This document shows positions 56,564 through 64,000 of a DNA stretch of 64,000 nucleotides, piece by piece (position 1 is the stretch's first letter; each line of letters opens with the position of its first letter). The stretch is from Guyparkeria sp. WRN-7 (lineage in GTDB: Bacteria > Pseudomonadota > Gammaproteobacteria > Halothiobacillales > Halothiobacillaceae). The position numbers were made by a program, and so were the translations under genes. The notes under the pieces were generated by a model. The model was not told the DNA's origin. It was given only the letters and a program-made list of their open reading frames with translations, and did no database searches. Location: NCBI RefSeq assembly GCF_001641825.1, contig NZ_LRFH01000004.1:1-64000 (forward strand). Reading direction: 5' to 3'.

Positions 56564-59563
56564 ATGTTCGGCCCGCCCACTCCTCTGCCGCATCGTGACA
56601 TCGTCCGGGCTTCCATCCGGGTGCTCGCGCTGACACTCGTGCTGCTCGGCACTGCCTCGCCGGGTCCTGTCACGTGGGCCGACGATGCCGCCGCACCCGG
56701 CATCGAGGAAATGCGCGACTGGATCGAGGCCATGAAACGCGCGCCTCGCGGGCCGTTCGAGCGCATCCGGTGGTTCTGCGAGGACGGCACCGTGCTGGCG
56801 CCGGAACCCTATGCCTGCCGACCGCACGGCGGTGGCATTCAGCACGGCCAGTGGAACGAGCGGGCCATGACGATCCGAGCGCAGGGCTACCCCTTCGCCA
56901 CGCTCGTCGCCGAACTCGACCCCGAGGACTTCCTCGGCCCCGGCGGGCAGCACCGGCGACTGCGCGGGATACTGATCGAACGGTTCCTGATCCGCTTCGA
57001 CGATGGCTGGGTCTTCCGCCGCGCGCGTTTCTACCGGGGTGCGATCCAGGTCGAGGACGAACAGCGTCAGGCCCGCACCCTGCTGCTCGCCCTGCTCGAC
57101 GATCCCTACTGGCGCGACCCAAAACGCTTCCTGACCCTGCGCGAGGCCGCGCGCCTGCTGCCGCTGGGGGGCAATCGCAGCGACGCCACCATCGTCCGGG
57201 ATCTGGCCATCGAGATCGCCGAGGCCGACCCCGGCTTCCAGCCCCTGCGCACCAAGCTGCACGGCCTGCCGGATGCCGGTGATGCCGAACGGGTGCGCAA
57301 CTACGCCCGCAAACACGATGACCCCGAACTGGATGCCCTCTTCGACGAGCTGGTGCAGGCAATCGAGCGCCTGCATGCACCACAAACGGCCGTTCGGCGC
57401 CTGGAACAGCTTGCCTCATCGACACGCACGCCGGTGCTGGCGACCTGGCTGAGCGACGCCTCCGACCGACTCAGTTCGCGCCCCGACCTGGCCACCCGCC
57501 TGTCGGTCACGGGTGAGCTGGCCGCAAAGACTCGCGAACGAGTCCTGGCAGACAACGGACTGTCGCCAGCGGATCGGCTGCTACTGCTGCAGGCCAGCCT
57601 CGCGCTCGAGGACGAGGCCTATGCCGTCGGCAGCCAGCTGACGTCCGGTCAGCCGGAGTCACCGGCCAGCCGCGCGGAGCGCCTCGACTGGCTGGTCGCC
57701 CTGAGCCAGAGCCTCTACGGGGCCGGACTGCTCTCGGCCCGCCAGCAGAAGCACCTGGAACAAGCCGTCGCCCATCTGCGCGACACCCCCCTCGAGGCGG
57801 GCCGCTATGCCGAGGGGCTCGCCTACCTGTCGCGCGCCATGGCGTGGGCCCAGCGCGCCATGGCATTCCAGTTCGACCCCGCCCTGGATCACTGGGCGAC
57901 TCTGACCCCCGCCGTGCGCTACTACATCCCGGATCGTCTGCGGGACAGCCCGCTTTTGGTCTACAGCCGGGTGGTCGACCCGCTGCGCACCGATGCCGCG
58001 CGGCTGCTGGGCACACCGGACGAGCTGTTCGGCCAGCCAGTCAGCCACGGCCTGCGTGCTCTCAACCCGGGGCTGCAACGCGGCGTGCTCAAGCGCGCCC
58101 CCGGGCCAACCGGCGCCTTCGCGGCCGACGGCATCTATCTCCTGCCGGAGACCACCGCCGACCTGCCGCCGGTTGCCGGCATCCTCACCCGGGACGAGGG
58201 CAGCTCGCTCTCGCACGTCCAGCTGCTGGCCCGCAACCTCGGCATTCCCAACGTGGTGATCGACGCCGGCCTGATCGAGCGGATCGAGCCGTTCTTCGGC
58301 GAGCCGGTGGTGCTGGCAGTCAGCCCGGGCGGTCGGGTGCAGCTGGCACGCGACGGCCCGGAATGGGATCGCTTCTTCCCGCCGTCCGACCAGCCGGGCG
58401 ACGAGCAACTGACACTCCCGCCGGGCAAGCTCGAGCTGGGGCACGCCACCCCGATCCCGCTCTCCCGGTTGAGGAGCGACGATGCCGGTCGTCGCGTCGG
58501 GCCGAAGGCCGCCAATCTGGGCGAGCTGGCTCATCACTACCCACGGCAGGTCAGCCCGGGCCTAGCGATACCCTTCGGCGTCTTTAGGCAACTGCTCGAC
58601 CAGCCGATCCGGGCGGATGGTCCGCCCGCCCGGCAATGGCTGCAGGCCGAATACCGGCGGATCGGCCGAATCGACGACCCCGACCGACGCGAGCGGGAAA
58701 TCCGGGCGGTGCTTGCCCGGCTGCGCGTCTGGATCGGCGACGTCCCGCTGCCGGCGGGGTTTCACCAGACGCTGCATGCCACGCTGAGCGAAACATTCGG
58801 AAGCGCCGATACGGACGGCATCTTCGTTCGAAGCGACACCAACGTCGAGGACCTGCCGTCGTTCAGCGGTGCCGGCCTCAACCGGACAGTGCCCAATGTG
58901 GTGGGTTTCGAAGCGATCGTGAACGCCATCCGCGAGGTCTGGGCCTCGCCGTTCACGCCGCGGGCCTTCGCGTGGCGCCAGGCACGCATGAATGCGCCCG
59001 AACAGGTCTATCCGTCGGTGCTGCTGCAGGCAACCGTGCCGGTGGACAAGTCGGGGGTGCTGGCGACCGTCGATCTCGACAGCGGTGACCAGGACTGGCT
59101 GAGCATAGCCACCAGCGAAGGGCTGGGCGGCGTGGTCGAGGGACAGGCTGCCGAGGAATTGCGGGTGCATCGCGATTCGGGCGCCCTGCGGCTTCTGAGC
59201 GAGGCGACCGCTCCCTTTCGCCGGGTAACATCTCCGGGAGGCGGGCTGCATCGCGAGCGTGCCGAGGGCCCCTCGCAGTTGTTGAGCGAGGCGGAAATCG
59301 AACGGCTGCGGGCGTTGGCGAACGACGTCGAGCGTCGAGCGCTGATCACCGGACCGAGCGGCGGTCCCGCGCCGGCGGATATCGAGTTCGGCTTCGTCGA
59401 CGGTCGACTGGCCCTGTTCCAGATCCGTCCCCTGGTCGAAAACCGCCGGGCGCGCGCCAACAGCCACCTCGCCGAGATGGATGCCCCCTTACGGCAAGCA
59501 GGACAGACAACCGTGACGCTGACGGAACCGCCCCGCGATGCGCTGCCCGGTGGCGTCCCGTGA
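56564..59563 (+). CDS. Exported dikinase-like protein with GWD-type domain order
   Basis: A 999-residue protein. From ATG 56564 it opens with a signal-like stretch (ASIRVLALTLVLLGTASPGPVTWA). About 450 residues of unrecognised, mostly helical sequence follow. Then a phosphohistidine domain has GILTRDEGSSLSHVQLLARN with the catalytic-type His551. Last is a PPDK-type ATP-binding domain: GPKAANLGEL, VRSDTNVEDLPSFSGAG (R756, E762), NAIREVWASPFTPRAFAWR and FQIRPLVE near 953. Phosphohistidine domain before ATP-binding domain is the order in alpha-glucan water dikinases, and the VWAS-T-RA segment also resembles them; PEP synthase and PPDK have the reverse order. ATP use outside the cytoplasm is unusual. 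Retention as a cytoplasmic or membrane-anchored protein is the alternative. Confidence 0.75.
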   Translation: MFGPPTPLPHRDIVRASIRVLALTLVLLGTASPGPVTWADDAAAPGIEEMRDWIEAMKRAPRGPFERIRWFCEDGTVLAPEPYACRPHGGGIQHGQWNERAMTIRAQGYPFATLVAELDPEDFLGPGGQHRRLRGILIERFLIRFDDGWVFRRARFYRGAIQVEDEQRQARTLLLALLDDPYWRDPKRFLTLREAARLLPLGGNRSDATIVRDLAIEIAEADPGFQPLRTKLHGLPDAGDAERVRNYARKHDDPELDALFDELVQAIERLHAPQTAVRRLEQLASSTRTPVLATWLSDASDRLSSRPDLATRLSVTGELAAKTRERVLADNGLSPADRLLLLQASLALEDEAYAVGSQLTSGQPESPASRAERLDWLVALSQSLYGAGLLSARQQKHLEQAVAHLRDTPLEAGRYAEGLAYLSRAMAWAQRAMAFQFDPALDHWATLTPAVRYYIPDRLRDSPLLVYSRVVDPLRTDAARLLGTPDELFGQPVSHGLRALNPGLQRGVLKRAPGPTGAFAADGIYLLPETTADLPPVAGILTRDEGSSLSHVQLLARNLGIPNVVIDAGLIERIEPFFGEPVVLAVSPGGRVQLARDGPEWDRFFPPSDQPGDEQLTLPPGKLELGHATPIPLSRLRSDDAGRRVGPKAANLGELAHHYPRQVSPGLAIPFGVFRQLLDQPIRADGPPARQWLQAEYRRIGRIDDPDRREREIRAVLARLRVWIGDVPLPAGFHQTLHATLSETFGSADTDGIFVRSDTNVEDLPSFSGAGLNRTVPNVVGFEAIVNAIREVWASPFTPRAFAWRQARMNAPEQVYPSVLLQATVPVDKSGVLATVDLDSGDQDWLSIATSEGLGGVVEGQAAEELRVHRDSGALRLLSEATAPFRRVTSPGGGLHRERAEGPSQLLSEAEIERLRALANDVERRALITGPSGGPAPADIEFGFVDGRLALFQIRPLVENRRARANSHLAEMDAPLRQAGQTTVTLTEPPRDALPGGVP

Positions 59564-59603
59564 CCGGCCGGCATTGCTCCCGCCGCTGGCCTAGGCTCAC
59601 CCC

Positions 59604-60905
59604 ATGAACTCCTCGAACGAACAACGGGCTGGACAATGGGTTACCTCCGTTTGGCCGGGCATCCTGCTCGCCGCAATGACGGTTGCCGTCATGTCCGGCA
59701 CGGCGGCCGCCTACCCGCTGGATGCGGCGGAGGAAACCGGTATCGAGCGGCTGACCGGCTATCGCCTGGCGAACGAAGGGCAGATTCCGGGCAACCGGGT
59801 TCACCCCGGCGCCCTGCTCGACCGGGAACAGATCCGGCTGCGCCTGACCGATTACCCGGACTTCTCGCTGCCGCCGGCCAACACCCGGCTCACCCGCCGC
59901 ATCATCGGCCTGCTGGGGGCGGATGCACCGCGTTACAGCGTCAGCGTCCTGGATATCAGCGATCCCGCCGCCCCGCTGTATGCCGAGCACAACGGCACGG
60001 CGCGACGGACACCGGGCAGCGTCGGCAAGGTGATGCTCGCCGTCGCCCTGCTGCAGACGATCGCCGACCGCTATCCCGACGACATCGAGGCCCGCAAACG
60101 CCTGCTGCGCGAGACACAGGTAACCGCCGACGAGTTCATTCACTGGGACAGCCACAAGGTGCCGCTGTGGGATGACGAGCGAAAGCGCTTCACGCGCCGC
60201 CCGTTGCGGGTCGGCGACACGGCCAACCTGTGGACCTATCTCGACTGGACGCTGTCGGCCAGCTCCAACGCCGCGGCCAGCGCAGTGATGAAACAGCTGG
60301 TGCTGCTGCACTACTTCGGCGACGCCTACCCGGTGCCGCCAGAGCGCGAAGCAGAGCTGTTCGAGGACCTGTCGTGGAAGGAGCGGCGCGAGGTGCTGCT
60401 CGACGCCCTGCTAACGCCTCTGGCGCGAAACGGCTTCGACACCGACACGCTGCGTCAGGGGGCGTTCTTCACCTCGGAGGGCAAGCGCCGCATGCCGGGC
60501 ACCAACAGCCTGGCCACCCCGCGGGCGCTGATGAAACTGCTGGTGAAGATGGAGAAGGGCGAGCTGGTGGATGCCTGGTCGAGCCGAGAGCTCAAACGGC
60601 TGCTCTACATCACGCAGCGACGGATCCGCTATGCCTCCTCGCCGGCGCTGCGGGAGGCGGCCGTGTTCTTCAAGTCCGGATCGCTCTACAAGTGCGACCG
60701 GGAGAAGAACCCCGACTGCGGCAAGTATCGCGGCAACGTCTACAACTACATGCACTCGGTCGCCATCGTCGAGTCACCCGCTGGCGACCCGGATCACGTC
60801 TACCTGGTGACCATGACGTCCAACGTACTGGGACGGAATTCCGCCGTCGCCCACCAGACATTCGCCACCCGGCTGCACCGCCTGCTGCTCGGCTGGCGGG
60901 AGTGA
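59604..60905 (+). CDS. Exported class A beta-lactamase-fold serine hydrolase (433 aa)
   Basis: A 433-residue protein with an N-terminal hydrophobic signal (WPGILLAAMTVAVMSGTAAA). The three penicillin-recognising motifs are present: SVGK with Ser139 and Lys142, SSN (220-222) and KSG (357-359). It is much longer than true class A beta-lactamases (about 290) and has extra segments between the motifs, so a peptidoglycan-related hydrolase or transpeptidase-like role, or a non-enzymatic role, is more likely than drug resistance. A C-x-x-x-x-x-x-x-C pair (KCDREKNPDCG) follows the KSG motif. It lies 40 bp after the dikinase-like gene on the same strand, so the two may be cotranscribed. Confidence 0.8.
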   Translation: MNSSNEQRAGQWVTSVWPGILLAAMTVAVMSGTAAAYPLDAAEETGIERLTGYRLANEGQIPGNRVHPGALLDREQIRLRLTDYPDFSLPPANTRLTRRIIGLLGADAPRYSVSVLDISDPAAPLYAEHNGTARRTPGSVGKVMLAVALLQTIADRYPDDIEARKRLLRETQVTADEFIHWDSHKVPLWDDERKRFTRRPLRVGDTANLWTYLDWTLSASSNAAASAVMKQLVLLHYFGDAYPVPPEREAELFEDLSWKERREVLLDALLTPLARNGFDTDTLRQGAFFTSEGKRRMPGTNSLATPRALMKLLVKMEKGELVDAWSSRELKRLLYITQRRIRYASSPALREAAVFFKSGSLYKCDREKNPDCGKYRGNVYNYMHSVAIVESPAGDPDHVYLVTMTSNVLGRNSAVAHQTFATRLHRLLLGWRE

Positions 60906-60932
60906 GAGGCGATGAGGCTCGCCTGCGCCCGA

Positions 60933-61823
60933 TCAGAGCCCGGCGGTGCGTACCGGCGACTTGAGGATCAGGCCGTCGAGCTCGACGATCAGCTGCTTGA
61001 GCCAGCTGCCACCACGCGCATCACGGGCCAGCCCCACCGCGATGTAGGTGCGCCCCTGGTGCTCGACGATCGCGCTGTCGGCGTGCCACTCGCGCCAGCT
61101 GCCCGACTTCCGGTAGATCTGCGCGTCCGGCGCCTCGTGCAGCAACCCACCGACGAACTTGTGGTGGATGGCCGGCTCACCGAGGATCGACTTCATTTCC
61201 CGCGACCACTTCGGCGAGACCAGTCCGCCGGTCTCGAGCAGATAGTAGAAGCGCGCCACCTGAAAGGCGGTCGCCCCGTGCGAGAGGTGGTGCAGCGGGT
61301 CGCGCTCGTAGGCCGAGCCCCGGCCGTACTCCTTGCCGACCCACAACCCGCCGTTGAGCTCCTCGTCATAGAGGCGGTAACGCGGCGAACGCAGCAGGTC
61401 GTTGATGTAGTTGCGGCCGACGCGACGGATCATCTCGGTAGCGGCCGAATTGGAGGAATTCCGGATCATGCGGGTGAGCAGGTCGCGGGTTTCCGCATCC
61501 AGTGCCAGCTCGCCCGCGTCGATGCGCTGGAATGCCGCCAGCAGGATGGCGATCTTGGGCAGGCTGGCCGCATAGAGCATCTCGTCGCCGTTGACCTCGG
61601 CCAGACGCGGGCGGTCCGGGTCGGTCACGTCGACCAGCGCGACGGCGAGCTGGCCGGCCGACACGCTGTCATTCAATCGAAGCTTGTCCAGACGAGCCTC
61701 GAGACGGGCCTGCAGCGTCGGGTCGGCAGCCTCGCGCAGGGTGGCGGCATCCACGGGCAGCGCCGCCTGCGCCGCGCCCCACGTGCTACCTACCAACAAC
61801 ATCATCACCCACAACAGCCGCAT
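60933..61823 (-). CDS. Exported class A beta-lactamase-fold serine hydrolase (296 aa)
   Basis: A 296-residue protein. The start at 61823 has GGAGGTGG upstream and opens a signal peptide (MRLLWVMMLLVGSTWGAAQA). Motifs are SLPK (Ser87, Lys90), SSN (123-125) and KSG (239-241). The length is that of class A beta-lactamases, but ASLPKIAILLAAF, the SSNSAATEMIRRVG segment and LSHGATAFQVARFYYLLETGGLVSP match the broader serine hydrolase family, members of which are mostly not drug-hydrolysing. It converges on the 433-residue paralogue (27 bp between stops) and is divergent from the NTT-type carrier. Related function in the envelope is likely. Confidence 0.85.
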   Translation of the reverse strand: MRLLWVMMLLVGSTWGAAQAALPVDAATLREAADPTLQARLEARLDKLRLNDSVSAGQLAVALVDVTDPDRPRLAEVNGDEMLYAASLPKIAILLAAFQRIDAGELALDAETRDLLTRMIRNSSNSAATEMIRRVGRNYINDLLRSPRYRLYDEELNGGLWVGKEYGRGSAYERDPLHHLSHGATAFQVARFYYLLETGGLVSPKWSREMKSILGEPAIHHKFVGGLLHEAPDAQIYRKSGSWREWHADSAIVEHQGRTYIAVGLARDARGGSWLKQLIVELDGLILKSPVRTAGL

Positions 61824-61866
61824 GGCCACCTCCTGACCGCAATCGGTCGGAATCGAACACAAAATC

Positions 61867-61876
61867 TTGTGCACAA
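61867..61876. promoter_or_regulatory. Palindrome in the divergent promoter region
   Basis: TTGTGCACAA is a perfect 10-bp palindrome in the 105-bp gap between the 296-residue hydrolase and the NTT-type carrier. It could be an operator acting on both genes. Confidence 0.35.
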
Positions 61877-61928
61877 TAGCGCATTTTTACCGTAAAGTCA
61901 TGGTGATAGCTCGACGGAGGGAGCCCAG

Positions 61929-63200
61929 GTGAATCTGCTGCCGCGCCACGAAACCCCGCTGACGCTGCGCCGCGTGCTGCTGTTCACGAACTTCTTCCTG
62001 ATCATCGCCGCGGTCTATCACCTCAAGCCGGCGAGCCGGTCGCTGTTCCTCAGTGCACTGGGTGCCGACGCCCTGCCGTGGGTCTGGATCGCCACCGCGG
62101 TCGCCCTGGGGCTGACCATCGGCCTGTACCACCGTCTGATCGCGCGCTTCTCGCGCATCCACGTGGTGCTCGGCACCTGCGTGATCGTCATCGGCGTGTT
62201 GCTGGGGCTCTATCCGCTGATCGACAACGGCGGCTTCCTGCCCGCCTTCGTCTTCTATGTCTTCGTCGACATGACCAGCGTGATCCTGGTCGAGCAGTTC
62301 TGGAGTCTCACCAACAGCATGTCCACCACCCGCGAGGGCAAGCGCTGGTACGGCTTTATCGCCACCGGCGGACTCGTCGGCGGGGTGGTCGGAGGCATTG
62401 CCTCGAGCGCATGGATCCGCCAGTTCGGCCTGGAGACCATGGACCTGCTGCCGATTGGGGCCGCCCTCTTCGGTCTGCTCGCGCTGCTCACCCTGCTGAT
62501 GGGCCGGCTGGGGCTGTACGCGGAAAAACACGGCGTGGAAAACCATGTCAGCCCGTCGACCGGCGATTGGCGCGCCATTCTGCATCACCGTTACCTGCTG
62601 CTGATCGCCGTGATCCTGCTGCTCGCGCAGATGGCCGAACCGATCATCGAGTACCAGTTCATGAAGGTGGTCGAGGCGACCATCACCGACCGGGACGCGC
62701 GCACGGCCTACCTGGGCGCCTTCTTCAGCGTGCTGAGCGCGGTGGCCATCGGCATCAACCTGCTGATTACGCCGCTGATCCATCGCTGGCTCGGGGCACT
62801 CGGCGGCCTGTTCGCCCAGCCGCTCGCCGTGCTGGCCGGCAGCGTCTGGTTCATGTCACAGGCAACCCTGCAGGCCGGCGCCTTTCTCAAGATCGCCGAC
62901 CGCGGCCTGTCCTATTCGATCAACCGCGCCTCCAAGGAACTCCTGTACGTGCCGATCGCACCCCTGCTGATGTTCCGCGCCAAGGCCTGGATCGACATGT
63001 TCGGCTATCGGCTGTTCAAGGTGACCGGTTCACTGCTGATCCTGCTGCTGACCCAATGGATTCCCTGGCCACTGGAGACCACGGGGCTGGCGTGGCTGGT
63101 CATCGGCATCGCGCTGGTGTGGATGCTGGTTCTGACCCGTCTGGGGATCCGCTACCGGGACATCCTGGCCCAGGTCGAGACCATCCGCCGCTCGCCCTGA
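61929..63200 (+). CDS. NTT-family (ATP/ADP exchange-like) carrier
   Basis: A 423-residue membrane protein of about 11-12 helices. It starts at GTG 61929 with GGAGGGA seven bases upstream. The opening FFLIIAAVYHLKPASRSLFLSALGADALPWVWIATAVALGLTIGLYHRLIARF and the later FYVFVDMTSVILVEQFWSLTNSMSTTREGKRWYGFIATGGLVGGVVGG resemble the NTP/NDP exchange (TLC/Npt) family, best known from obligate intracellular bacteria and plastids but also found in free-living bacteria. The family is related to MFS folds, so a plain MFS carrier is the alternative. Exchange of nucleotides across the inner membrane is inferred from family only. The exported dikinase-like gene lies 2.4 kb upstream. Confidence 0.78.
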   Translation: MNLLPRHETPLTLRRVLLFTNFFLIIAAVYHLKPASRSLFLSALGADALPWVWIATAVALGLTIGLYHRLIARFSRIHVVLGTCVIVIGVLLGLYPLIDNGGFLPAFVFYVFVDMTSVILVEQFWSLTNSMSTTREGKRWYGFIATGGLVGGVVGGIASSAWIRQFGLETMDLLPIGAALFGLLALLTLLMGRLGLYAEKHGVENHVSPSTGDWRAILHHRYLLLIAVILLLAQMAEPIIEYQFMKVVEATITDRDARTAYLGAFFSVLSAVAIGINLLITPLIHRWLGALGGLFAQPLAVLAGSVWFMSQATLQAGAFLKIADRGLSYSINRASKELLYVPIAPLLMFRAKAWIDMFGYRLFKVTGSLLILLLTQWIPWPLETTGLAWLVIGIALVWMLVLTRLGIRYRDILAQVETIRRSP

Positions 63201-63225
63201 CCCACGACCACCACGGCAACGAAAA

Positions 63226-63248
63226 AGGCCCGGTCCAGGACCGGGCCT
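63226..63248 (-). terminator. Rho-independent terminator of the slipin gene
   Basis: AGGCCCGGTCC and GGACCGGGCCT form an 11-bp inverted repeat with a one-base centre. On the minus strand it is followed by TTTTTCG (the T-run overlaps the stem end). It also separates the convergent NTT-type carrier. Confidence 0.8.
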
Positions 63249-63276
63249 CGTCTGTCACCGGCGCAGGGCACGGCCG

Positions 63277-64000
63277 TCAGCCTTGCCCGCCGCCTTGCTT
63301 CGTGAAGTGTTCGGCGAATTGCTGGAAGGCGCCGGTGAGCTCCATCGGCAACGGGAAGAAGATCGAGCTCGCCTTGCCGCTGGTCGACATGTCCGCCATG
63401 GTCTGCAGGTAGCGCAGCTGCAACGCGGCCGGGCTCTCCTCCATCATCCGCGCGGCGTTGACCAGCTGCTCGGCGGCCTGGAACTCGCCCTCGGCATGGA
63501 TGACCTTGGCGCGCCGCTCGCGTTCGGCCTCGGCCTGACGTGCGATCGCGCGGATCATCGACTCGTCGAGATCGACGTGCTTGATCTCGACGTTGGTCAC
63601 CTTGATGCCCCAGGCATCGGTCTGCTGGTCGAGGATCGCCTGGATATCGTTGTTGAGCTTGTCGCGCTCGGAGAGCATCTCGTCGAGATCGTGCTTGCCG
63701 AGCACCGAGCGCAGGGTCGTCTGCGCCAGCTGACTGGTGGCGGCGTAGTAGTTCTCCACCTGGATGACCGCCTTCTCCGAATCGACCACCCGGAAATACA
63801 GCACCGCGTTGACCCGGACGGTGACGTTGTCCTGCGAGATGACGTCCTGGCTGGGCACGTCCAGGGTAATGATGCGCAGGTCGACCTTGACCATCTGCTG
63901 GATCACCGGCACGACGATGATCAGGCCGGGGCCCTTGACCCGCTGGAACCGGCCGAGAAAGAACACCACGCCGCGCTCGTACTCGCGCAGCACCCTGAGC
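63277..64000 (-). CDS. Slipin (SPFH/stomatin family), N-terminus cut by window edge
   Basis: About 241 C-terminal codons; the frame is open to the right edge, so the membrane anchor is missing. The visible part starts [25 protein letters not shown] and runs through the SPFH domain ([102 protein letters not shown]) to the oligomerising tail. Slipins form membrane scaffolds and are usually paired with a NfeD-like serine protease gene, which would lie outside the window. A terminator follows. Confidence 0.93.
   Translation of the reverse strand, partial: LRVLREYERGVVFFLGRFQRVKGPGLIIVVPVIQQMVKVDLRIITLDVPSQDVISQDNVTVRVNAVLYFRVVDSEKAVIQVENYYAATSQLAQTTLRSVLGKHDLDEMLSERDKLNNDIQAILDQQTDAWGIKVTNVEIKHVDLDESMIRAIARQAEAERERRAKVIHAEGEFQAAEQLVNAARMMEESPAALQLRYLQTMADMSTSGKASSIFFPLPMELTGAFQQFAEHFTKQGGGQG

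Overview
The window is a GC-rich (by eye about two thirds G+C), densely coded chromosomal segment of a Gram-negative bacterium. TmcA, PBP1b next to a TPR lipoprotein, YrbL, RNase T, a DinG/YoaA helicase, Fur-type and LexA-type boxes and an imelysin/LbtU iron locus point to a gammaproteobacterium. A BCCT carrier and a K+/H+ antiporter fit a moderately halophilic, free-living lifestyle, perhaps near Halothiobacillaceae or Ectothiorhodospiraceae; the family is a guess. I saw no tRNA, rRNA, insertion sequence, prophage or CRISPR array. Both ends cut genes: tonB at the left, a slipin at the right.

Layout. 1-3400: tonB start with a Fur-like box, an exported thioredoxin-fold protein, an exported tandem OB-fold protein, and a BrxR/CapW-type WYL repressor facing a 101-residue unknown gene across a palindromic operator. 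3507-11141: K+/H+ antiporter, UDG-like protein, deacetylase-like protein, tandem universal stress protein, a DUF1538 / PII-like / CBS operon, and an exported alpha/beta hydrolase. 11254-11489: a promoter and a strong terminator bracketing about 200 nt with no convincing gene (sRNA or leader). 11528-26288: dnaE2 under a LexA box, a DUF2339 membrane protein, recQ, a phosphate transporter, tmcA, ldhA, a yrbL-like gene and metY. 26308-34922: two metal loci on the minus strand, a TroA-type ABC transporter (binding protein, ATPase, two permeases, all translationally coupled) and an LbtU porin / imelysin / di-heme DUF1111 cluster behind a Fur-like box. 35077-46951: HPP protein, RNase T, folD, a haem-c GGDEF-EAL sensor, a DinG-type helicase, TPR lipoprotein and mrcB, and a two-domain kinase-like protein. 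46961-51064: alaC, hom and an exonuclease-Cho fusion as one operon. 51535-56044: a PAS/CZB chemoreceptor, BCCT carrier and an exported dienelactone hydrolase.

The most unusual part is 56564-63200. It encodes an apparently exported protein of about 1000 residues with a phosphohistidine domain followed by a PPDK-type ATP-binding domain, the order found in alpha-glucan water dikinases. Next come two exported class A beta-lactamase-fold proteins in convergent orientation, then a homologue of NTT (ATP/ADP-exchange) carriers. An ATP-using enzyme outside the cytoplasm would need a nucleotide supply, and a nucleotide exchanger lies nearby. I infer, without proof, that these genes may form an envelope phosphoryl-transfer system.
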